Origin: Ancylostoma caninum
Taxonomy: Eukaryota > Nematoda > Chromadorea > Rhabditida > Ancylostomatidae
NCBI GenBank assembly: GCA_037903475.1
Contig: JBAJFG010000006.1
Span: 837,501 to 901,500, forward strand
Direction of reading: 5' to 3'
DNA length: 64,000 nt
Shown here: positions 58,101 through 64,000 of the stretch, piece after piece
Numbering within the stretch: the first letter of the stretch is position 1
How the letters are laid out: each line of letters opens with the position of its first letter
Made by a program: the position numbers and the translations under genes
The notes under the pieces: model-generated
Seen by the model: only the letters and a program-made list of their open reading frames with translations
Told to the model about the DNA's origin: nothing
Database searches by the model: none

Positions 58101-61100
58101 GGACCTATTCGTTTTAGAGAGAAACTATTGGGTTGTTCGGAAAGTAATTGGGCTTTTCGAAAACAATTTTTTCAAACGCTAGCTTTGGAAGGTTTTTGCT
58201 GTTATTATTTGTTTTCATTCGATATATATTAGGAGGTCTGTTTGGAGAAAGTGCGCAGATTTCATTTCCATTTGCATTTTTATGATCAATTTGAACATGG
58301 AGTGTCAGAAGGAGCATTTTCGGCACATTTTGCTTTTTTACTTCCATAGTGGCAAAAGAGCTGCTGATGCTTTCCACGATATATGTAAAACATACGGTGT
58401 TAATGCCTTATCACAGAGCACATGTGACAATTGGTTCGCAAAATTCCGTTCCGGCAATTTTTCACTTCAAGATGAACAACGTTCTGGTCGGCCAGTAGGC
58501 GTTGATGATGATCAGTTGATGGCATTAATCGAAGCCAACCGTCATGTAACCGTACGAGAGCTTGCTGAGAAGACCAACGCATCCATTGGAACAGTTCACG
58601 AGCATGTCAAAAAACTTGGACTAGTAAAAAAGCTAGATGTTTGGGTGCCACATGAGTTGAAGGAAATTCACTTGACGCAGCGAGTTAGTATCTGTGATTT
58701 GCACTTGAAACGCAATGAAGACGACCCATTTTTAAAGCGAATAGTAACTGGTGATGAAAAATGGATTGTCTACAATAATGCTACTCGCAAACGATCATGG
58801 TCAAAACCGGATGAACCTGCTCAAACGATGTCCAAAGCTCATCTCCATCAAAAGAAGGTTATGCTGTCAGTTTGGTGGGACTACAAAGGTGTAATATATT
58901 TTGAGGTGCTCCCAAGAAACCAGAACGTCAATTCGGACCTCTACTGTCAGCAACTGATGAAATTAGGTGAGGCAATTTAAAAAAATCGGCCAGAATTAGC
59001 GAATCGCAAAGGAGTAGCTTTCCACCAAGACAATGCAAGACCTCATACATCTTTGGCGTCTCGGCAAAAATTATTGGAGCTTGGTTGGGAATTGATGTTG
59101 CATCCACCATATAGCCCTGATCTCGCGCCATCCGACTACCATTTGTTTAGATCGTTGCAGAACTATTTGAATGGGAAAACATTTAGCGATGATCAGGATA
59201 TCAAATCTCATCTAGCCCAGTTTTTGCCGAAAAAGACCAGAAGTTCTATGAGAGGGGAATTATGAAATTGCCAGAAAGATGGCGAAAGACAATCGAACAA
59301 AACGGAGAATATATCATTGACTAATGTTTTTTCATTGTGAGAAAATAAACTTTTTTCTGAAACCCCTAAAAATCCCAATTACTTTCCGAACAACCCAATA
59401 TTTGTGATATACTTGGAAAAACAAAGAAGTTTTGTTATTTCGATCAATGTATGTATAAAAAGTAGGCTAAACTCAACTGTGCATGTAGCTGGTATTCGTT
59501 GTAACATCATATTCATTTCTGTTTCGGCAACTTCCTCAAGATCACCATCAGAAACCATTTCGTCTTTGTCACTCTCGGAATCCTATAATTTATCCTATTT
59601 CTTCTGCAAAGCCAAGATTAAAACTACTCAGAAAACGAAGATGTATTAAAAGTTGTGAATGTCATGACGTTTAAAAGAGTCAAAAACACGCCTCATCGCT
59701 ATCCACCCCTGCCCTGTCAGAATACTTGTCTTCGATGATTCCTGCTTTTATCGCTTCAGCCCGCTGCTTTCGAAAGTCTCGCTCACGTTCTACGTCACGC
59801 AGCTGGAAAAAATTCTATAATTGAAGTATTCTTGAAAGCTCAAAGAAATAATCGATAGAAGGCAGACTCACATATTGCTTGGCTTCATTCCGAACTTTTG
59901 ATTCAAACTGAGGAAACAAAGTGGTGTGTGCATGCATGCACATCATGTAATTGATAAGTGATCGTTCCATTTCCCTTCGACGTTGGGCTGCTGTCTTTCT
60001 CACTGCTTCATAAGTGAGATCAGGCTCTCCCGAAATCTGCAAATGTAATAAAAATGTAATAATCGCCGAAAGCCATCAATTGGCTACAACATCGGTGAGT
60101 CCCTAGTGCATCCTCCCAAAGGAAACCAAAAACTGCGAAAAAAAGGAATCGAAATCTAAGGAGTGTACAACAATTGGCGTCGAAGATCATGACTTTGCGG
60201 ACTTGAATGCATAGCTTGGCCTTGACGTGGGGCTGGATTCGCTATCCTACCCTGTCGTAATGGCTAATCGTAGCTATGTATAGTGTTATTCATGATATTT
60301 ACGACGAAGAACAGTAAGAATCGCTTCGACAAGCCTTTACAACAGTGTAAGATAGAACATTCAAGCGCGCGGTGCGGTCGCGCTGCTGCGCATGGTCAAG
60401 CCGTCAGTCCCACTGATCACCAAACAATGAATTTCACCTCGCCTTCGACAGTGACAAGGTAAACTAACACTCCAAAATTCAATTAAACTTTATATGGCAG
60501 AAATACGCTCACCTCTGTATGAATATAGGTGTGTGGTTCCGGGAATGCAGGAAAGAACTCGTGCACATACGGGGGATGAGGTCGTGATTGACCGACTAGC
60601 ATTGGAGGAAGAATTGGTGGCTCTTGCCGTTCGCGTGCTGAAACAAACTCCTCTTCACATGCTTCAGAGAATGAAAAACGCTTTGTATTTGTGGAGAAGG
60701 CTACAACTCACGTGGTGCAATAGCTATTGTTCCAGTTACACGCAGATGACGTAAGTATCCAGGAAGCTGATCCATCTTATGACCTAAGTCGGCCAACGCT
60801 AACCATACATCACTAGCTATCGCTATGTTTCGACCGGCAGCTTCGCAGTTCAACTTAGCGCCAAGGCATATGGAGCACAGGTCTGAAGATAACATCAGCC
60901 GCGTCGACAGAAAGAGGCAAGTATAAGTCAAATACAAAGATCAAGATGAAGGTGAGTTGAAGGACGGAAAGAAGGAAAAATCCTCAGTTTCAGCGAATCA
61001 TTAATGAATGCTATAACTATAGTGCAGCTACCCTAACAAGTAAACACCTACGGCTTTACTTCGATACAGTGCTAGCTCCCCAAAATCGTAGACGGTGTTT

Positions 61101-62276
61101 AAAAAACCCTAGATCGCTTAATCGCTGGGTTTTACAAAAAAAAATCCTATATAGTGCGAATCCCTTCTCAGTCATAAAATTCTCTATTAATCTCAACACA
61201 TGAATGACGAACGGGAGAAAACAAGCCAAGAACTGACAATTTTTCAACCGTTGGGCCAGCACTTCAAGCATATTCGCATCGATAGCGTCGAATCCAACTG
61301 ATGAACAAATTGCAGCAACAGATTGCTTGATCACCTGATCGTACGGATCATCTTCCGGCCAAAGCTCGGGTGGGATGTCGCCATCACCTCTGCAATTAAA
61401 GCACTTTCGTGAAGAAAAAATGCTATAGAAAATCGAGTGAAAGTGAGTGTTCCAAGAGTTTAATTATTAAGCAGATGTAATATCAAATAGGAAATAAAAA
61501 GTTTCCTGGGCTCAAAAAAGGACGTCGAACAAAGAAAGAGAAAAGAAACAAGTACAAAACGAGATCCTTTTACTTTCTTGAATATACAGTTTTACAACCA
61601 ATCCCTTTGAACTCAATAGTTTAAGTTTGCTGCAAAGCTGATTGGCTACCTCGAAGAATAGTTGTTATGCTTGGTAATATGAGGAAGTTCTCCTTAATTC
61701 AAAGAGTAATTGATTATTATAGAACAGGATTTTAAAAATATCGACGAAAATCACACTCATATTGTACTGTGAAGATTTTGACGATTTTTTGTATAACTAC
61801 ACTGGAGGAAGTGAGAAAACCCCAACTTTGCCTCGAAAATTACAGTAAGCTGCGAAATAACTCGTGTTCAGGATAACAAACTGTGTAAAGCCCACAGTGT
61901 AAAGCTGTAAAGACTGAGTGAAGTATCTTTTCTAGATCTTACTATAACTTTGAAAATTCTGGGGCAAGAGCAGCCGAACAGTGCCCAAACCTACTTCACT
62001 TCAACTCCAAGTGGAACAGGCCGCACTGGAGCAGCAGGTGACAGGCCTACGGCTTCATCCTCCAGTAAGTTCGCATATGCGTCGATTTCTTCATTGAACT
62101 CAGACTCCGGTGTATCCAGCTTGCTTAAAACAATCTAAATAGACATTAACTAAACTCATTTTGCATTCGTAAGACAAGAATAATGCTGGAAATGGAATCA
62201 CATAGGGCAAAACAGAGAATTTGACAAGAGTAGATTCGGCTGAATTTGAAAGGCTATAATATTTGCCCTCAGACAT
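43136..62276 (-). CDS. TAF8: TFIID subunit TAF8 (histone-fold TBP-associated factor)
   Basis: Nuclear TFIID subunit that pairs with TAF10 through a histone fold. Exons in transcript order: 62226-62276, 61995-62119, 61238-61389, 60712-60882, 60513-60661, 59872-60036, 59692-59802, 59546-59582, 57752-57846, 57505-57600, 45906-45953, 45768-45839, 43509-43607, 43343-43450, 43136-43240; 527 aa in this model. The histone fold covers about residues 78-165 (VIKQSVAAICSSVGF; LADLGHKMDQLPGYLRHLR). The TAF8 signature FPAFPEPHTYIHTE ends at residue 216, followed by TYEAVRKTAAQRRREMERSL. After residue about 300 comes an acidic then Lys/Ser/Pro-rich tail, longer than in human TAF8 (about 310 aa in total). 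The exon at 59692 needs a GC donor (GAG|GCGTGT), and exon 59546-59582 is the weakest. From 57846 down all junctions keep phase. The N-terminal exon is plausible but short. Family call is firm; exact 3' exons are inference. Confidence 0.82.
43987..44603. repeat. Foldback repeat in a TAF8 intron
   Basis: 43987-44180 and 44420-44603 are inverted copies: shared blocks GGGGCGGATGAGG, CCGAGACCATCAGATGATGG, TTCTTCGAGC/TTCTTCACATC and ATGTTTGTCTGT...ATGGTAGA. Arms are about 185 bases with indels. The long ORFs on each arm are not supported as genes. Confidence 0.6.
46030..46100. repeat. ATTT/TTTA microsatellite
   Basis: Imperfect tetranucleotide run (TTTATTTATTTATTCATCTA...) of about 65 bases. Confidence 0.8.
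46210..46400. mobile_element. Palindromic MITE, 191 bp
   Basis: Arms of about 80 bases: ATATATGAC...GCCAACTAATTTGTC...TAGTAAAAATGCAAA...CCACAATCCGAACCGTTCGG, and the inverted complement ending GACATATAT. Loop of about 35 bases. No ORF. Confidence 0.75.
47096..47328. mobile_element. MITE with about 80-base terminal inverted repeats
   Basis: Left TTGGGGTAAAATAGAGTTGG...ACTTGGTATTAGTCGATAAT...GACCTGTCCTACACG, right its inverted complement ending CCAACTCCATTTTCCCC. Second, eroded copy at 2195-2415. G/C homopolymer runs sit just inside both ends. Confidence 0.75.
48965..49140. repeat. 22-bp minisatellite, about seven units
   Basis: Diverged unit of the form AGTACTTCCGTGGATTAATCGG in direct tandem. 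Units differ by two to five bases. Confidence 0.75.
49357..50013 (-). CDS. Uncharacterised 218-codon ORF in the TAF8 intron
   Basis: The longest single-frame ORF of the window outside repeats. No domain recognised. It contains one hydrophobic stretch (KLVVASLLFLFGKLVFS) in its second half and a Tyr/Ser/Leu-rich N-terminus derived from a GTGGG-rich repeat region. It could be chance. I see no codon or splice signal that confirms it as a gene. Confidence 0.15.
   Translation of the reverse strand: MNQLLPTICTSLSHLSPFLLSPRYNHQRPTYLPTFTSSTYLSTLSRIHYICICFRHMGLREPPGTCNFACFRMCYRSGYCDAKLYLLTTGITAMERFLGAPAKEARSSETKTTVGTSQRHSGVAAPGAGSVHPAKLVVASLLFLFGKLVFSQSTHTVDGDAGDANTYLLINLSNNQVTHIAANRLKSKSSFSHHECSHIGHSFSFSHKEGDSSKHVSQ
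49900..50250. repeat. Degenerate GGTGGGC-type short-motif array
   Basis: Many loosely spaced GTGGGC/GGTGGGCCCACCGTG motifs. The array at 52385-52760 carries the same motifs on the opposite strand. Confidence 0.45.
50775..52330 (+). repeat. Long dispersed repeat, copy 2
   Basis: Collinear with 40920-42000 and longer: a GC-rich block at about 51230-51400 (GGCGTGGCAC...TCTGCTGCTGGC...CACGCCCCTTGCACACGGC) interrupts the similarity and recurs at about 56110-56290. It ends at CGCCCACAAAATAGGGAGCG followed by AAGATAATAAGGGGTGCGCG. Confidence 0.6.
52385..52760. repeat. Degenerate CCCACCGT short-motif array
   Basis: Reiterated TTGCCCACCGT-like motifs, roughly the reverse complement of the array at 49900-50250, about 2.4 kb away. 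Confidence 0.45.
52830..52989 (+). pseudogene. Possible dual-specificity phosphatase-like fragment
   Basis: One frame reads SRCIAKDVAKAQDLDELRVT followed by HLLDYHIPLEQSETV and a stop at about 52989. The pattern (G)SxDVAxxxxLxxxxVTHxLN/D resembles the N-terminal part of small DUSP catalytic domains. The catalytic HCxxGxxR region is not seen downstream, so at best it is a fragment or a lone exon. Recognition is from memory of the motif and is weak. Confidence 0.25.
54335..54764. mobile_element. Foldback MITE, 430 bp
   Basis: Ends CGGGCACTATTCCACTTGTT and its exact inverted complement. Arms of about 190 bases contain nested inverted copies of TACCCAAATGGGGT around TAGGTATACTTACCC, giving several alternative hairpins. 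Confidence 0.75.
54942..55125. mobile_element. Near-perfect hairpin element, 184 bp
   Basis: Arms GTATC...CCCCCAAAGTGGCAT...CGTTTTTGAGAAACCGTC and complement, separated by only a few bases around TGGTCAAAAACCA. No ORF beyond the palindrome. Confidence 0.75.
56487..56667 (+). CDS. Possible last exon of a + strand single-pass membrane protein
   Basis: A good acceptor (GATTTCAG) precedes an open frame: a hydrophobic segment (VLLQFVAVMLTAVVLME), a CKCCFKKKRK juxtamembrane cluster and a polar tail ending GQRPNK and a stop. An AATAAA at 56821 would serve as poly(A) signal. Upstream exons were not identified. It is on the opposite strand to TAF8 and inside its long intron. Real-exon status is inference. 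Confidence 0.4.
56937..56998. repeat. 33-base tandem duplication before a candidate ATG
   Basis: GTTAATGTCAAGATGACCTA...TTTAAATTCATAA is repeated with GCTCACC for GATGACC. The second copy ends directly at the ATG at 56999. Confidence 0.7.
56999..57360 (+). pseudogene. Candidate small secreted protein gene, frame broken
   Basis: Opens with a signal-peptide-like start (MSLLSHLLLCCLSALVIPTV) and a polar stretch with one Cys, ending at a stop at 57191-57193. A second frame from 57190 continues with a Cys-containing stretch (EEYCTTNEILLPTTFCNR) to a stop at about 57357. The gap between the two parts is too short for a nematode intron, so either a frameshift or a mis-assigned exon is likely. Function unknown. 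Confidence 0.25.
58128..59398 (+). mobile_element. Mariner transposon (1271 bp)
   Basis: Terminal inverted repeats TTGGGTTGTTCGGAAAGTAA... and complement, with TA on both sides (58126-58127 and 59399-59400). Length and structure fit a single mariner copy; hookworms are known to carry a mariner called bandit, which may be a relative. It lies in the TAF8 intron 57847-59545, opposite in strand to the gene. Confidence 0.93.
58282..59323 (+). pseudogene. Inactivated mariner transposase
   Basis: Helix-turn-helix N-terminus (ADAFHDICKTYGVNALSQST; FAKFRSGNFSLQDEQRSGRP), linker VVPHELKE-type motif as WVPHELKE, and a catalytic domain with TGDEKW, HQDNARPH and YSPDLAPSDYH. Thirty-four residues separate the second and third aspartates (D34D). 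An in-frame stop at 58978-58980 truncates it at 232 codons. A one-base loss in a T run near 59221 shifts the C-terminus. All three catalytic aspartates are present, so inactivation looks recent. Confidence 0.9.
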
Positions 62277-62629
62277 TTGCGACAACTCCAATTAGTGTTC
62301 TGATTTCAGCAGCAGCAAAAAAAACTACGGTTGGATTGCCAAAATGAAGTTCAAAAGCTCAAAAAAAGCACTAAAAATGATTTCTCATATAGAAAACAGC
62401 TTCCATACTCATAGGTGGTACAAGGAAGACAGTAAGAAGGATTGCAAATACTTAATGCATAGAAACTAAGACATAAACGTATGAAAACATGGAGACAAGA
62501 GTATTTTGAAAACTTCAGAGCAAAATTGAGCACGAAAATTTAATGCGACGCAATTCTGCAGACGAAACTTTTCTACTACGCCTACTATTGTCTGAACGCA
62601 TTTGCGCGGGGGTTGGAGGTGGAAAATTC

Positions 62630-63050
62630 GTAGCCTCAAAAAGTTATTCATGCTCGCGGCGCGACAAAGTTCACGCGCCTGTCCAAAACTTTACAAAGTT
62701 TTGGCGCCGGCCCGAAGCGGCGAAAATGAAAACGCGGTTTGTTCGCGCGACAGTCGCAACGGCAAAACTATGTACGGTATCTTCGATCCGCCGTGTCCTC
62801 CCGCCGCACCGCCTGAGATCACACATGGCGATCTACTGGCGATCGATACTCACCCGGTTGACTGCGAGAATGCTGCCAGCAGGACGCCACGTGTGATCTC
62901 AGGCGGTGCTGCGGGAGGACACGTCGGATCGAAGAAACTGTAGGAACATTGCTGACCTGCCAAGATTTCTCTTCTATCTCCCTCTTTTGCACTGTGTATC
63001 GACGCGCAAACTTTGACACGCCGCAAGCATGAATAACTTTAACGTCCACA
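62630..63050. repeat. Nested inverted repeats
   Basis: Inner arms: TTCGATCCGCCGTGTCCTCC...CGCCTGAGATCACAC (about 62779-62827) and the complement at about 62893-62939. Outer arms: AAAGTTATTCATGCTCGCGG near 62639 and its inverted counterpart near 63010-63045. The outer right arm overlaps the proposed last exon of the neighbouring gene. Confidence 0.6.
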
Positions 63051-63941
63051 TCTGTAGAGCAACCAATTGAATGGCAAAAGCAATCAACTGCCGATATGCC
63101 GACAAAATGCCTCCGAAAACTCCATAGTAACGTTGACGTCTTTGCGCTTCCCATCTAACGACAGCACCTTGATAATCAAACTAGATTACATGTCTTGTGC
63201 AGGTAAAATGTTGTAGCTGTTACATCTCGGAGTGAGCAACAGTTGTGCGCTTTGACACTAGTGCACAGAACCCTTGCGGATTGACTAATTTGACGAGTAA
63301 GAAAACTACATCGAAACGGACAATTTTCCGTTCTCTTTTTCAACACTTTTTTTTATCGATTTTTCATTTATTGATTAACTACCGTTCTGTTGTGTTCACA
63401 TGGAGGCAGAGAAATTTCATGAATGCTTCATTGAGAGTAGCCGGATTTCATGATCGCGGCATTGATCATACTCGTCAACCGAAAAATTTGATGTTGACGT
63501 TCCTAAAGAATCTCCCATAGGTTCCTCTGGCCAACTCGTTCTTCACTTCCGTCATTAGCTGCAACCACTTTTCTCTCTCGATCTGAGAAAGTTGGAGGTT
63601 TCCAACCTGAAATCACCTACTATTAAAAAAAAAGAAATTGGTCCGGATTAACAGGAATTGCCTGGTGACTTTTTCAGTTGAACGGCTTACCAAGCGTCTG
63701 TTCATATGAGTACGAACTATAGTTAGAAATTATTTGCCTATGTTGAAATCTGAAAAGAAATGGAGTAAAGAGTGAGACTTACAGTAAGGTCAACATAGAA
63801 AAGCAGATAATTTGGTACTATAGGGAATGCTTGAGTACTCGTGAGGAATGCGACTTTTTGGACAGCGTCAGTCGCCACCAGACAGGTGTTATCAACTAAA
63901 TGGTGTTCATAAATAATCAATGCCACTGTGGAGGCGTGTTT
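62974..63941 (-). CDS. 3' exons of an unidentified gene, possibly with a PH-type domain
   Basis: Three candidate exons on the - strand: 63783-63941, 63480-63606 and 62974-63167, joining in phase to a stop at 62974. The first two read smoothly across the junction (FYVDLT|VGNLQLSQ, then IEREKWLQLMTEVKNEL). The ATD...FLTS...EREKW..LM pattern resembles the end of a RhoGEF-type PH domain, but this is a weak match. The last exon encodes a hydrophobic stretch (LSAYRQLIAFAIQLVALQMW) and overlaps an inverted repeat, so it is the least certain. The gene continues beyond the window. Its stop lies about 700 bases before the TAF8 start on the same strand, so a nematode operon is conceivable. Confidence 0.4.
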
Positions 63942-64000
63942 CTAACGAATGAGTTCACCAGTTATTGGGGTTGTTGCTGTAAGATCCATGGCATCCATGC

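Noticed and set aside
61056..61334. 92-codon - strand ORF as a complete protein
   Set aside because: Only the part from 61238 upward is coding (TAF8 histone fold); the rest reads into the intron after the donor.

Overview
This is animal DNA, almost certainly from a strongylid (clade V) nematode such as a hookworm. Protein-coding sequence is split into many short exons with GT-AG introns. One initiator ATG sits directly on a splice-acceptor-like site, as expected for spliced-leader trans-splicing. The mobile elements (mariner, RTE-type LINEs, Helitron-like and many small foldback elements) are types common in such genomes. Nothing bacterial or viral is present. The species assignment is inference.

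Left part (about 0.8-39 kb, + strand): two tandem paralogous genes for the light (catalytic) subunit of a heteromeric amino-acid transporter (LAT/AAT family, SLC7-like). Copy 1 spans 810-13302 (13 exons, 547 aa) and copy 2 spans 15472-38975 (13 exons, 552 aa). All 12 introns fall at the same positions and phases, and exons 2-12 have identical lengths in the two genes. Both keep the extracellular cysteine used in SLC7 light chains for the disulfide to the 4F2hc/rBAT-type heavy chain. The introns share no obvious backbone and are full of independently inserted elements.

Right part (about 43-62.3 kb, - strand): a 15-exon gene for the TFIID subunit TAF8 (histone fold, proline-rich TAF8 motif, long acidic/basic tail). 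It converges on transporter copy 2. It contains an 11.5-kb intron rich in repeats, a dead mariner copy in another intron, and possible small + strand genes nested inside. Upstream on the same strand are the last exons of a further, partly visible gene that may carry a PH-type domain (62974-63941).

Mobile layer: the most notable find is a non-autonomous Helitron-like family. Elements run from A|TC to CTGG|T with a 3' hairpin, and carry variable numbers of a 59-bp minisatellite. Three full copies (17448-18280, 29725-30778, 35638-36814) and two isolated 3' ends are present. One copy sits in a repeat whose uninterrupted relative is also in the window, which gives an empty-site comparison. Also present are a TTAA-flanked piggyBac-like element, a 2.9-kb mariner-ended composite holding a foldback and a Helitron, two degenerate RTE LINEs on opposite strands (each interrupted by a smaller element), several foldback MITEs, and a repeat family of about 1.2-1.5 kb.
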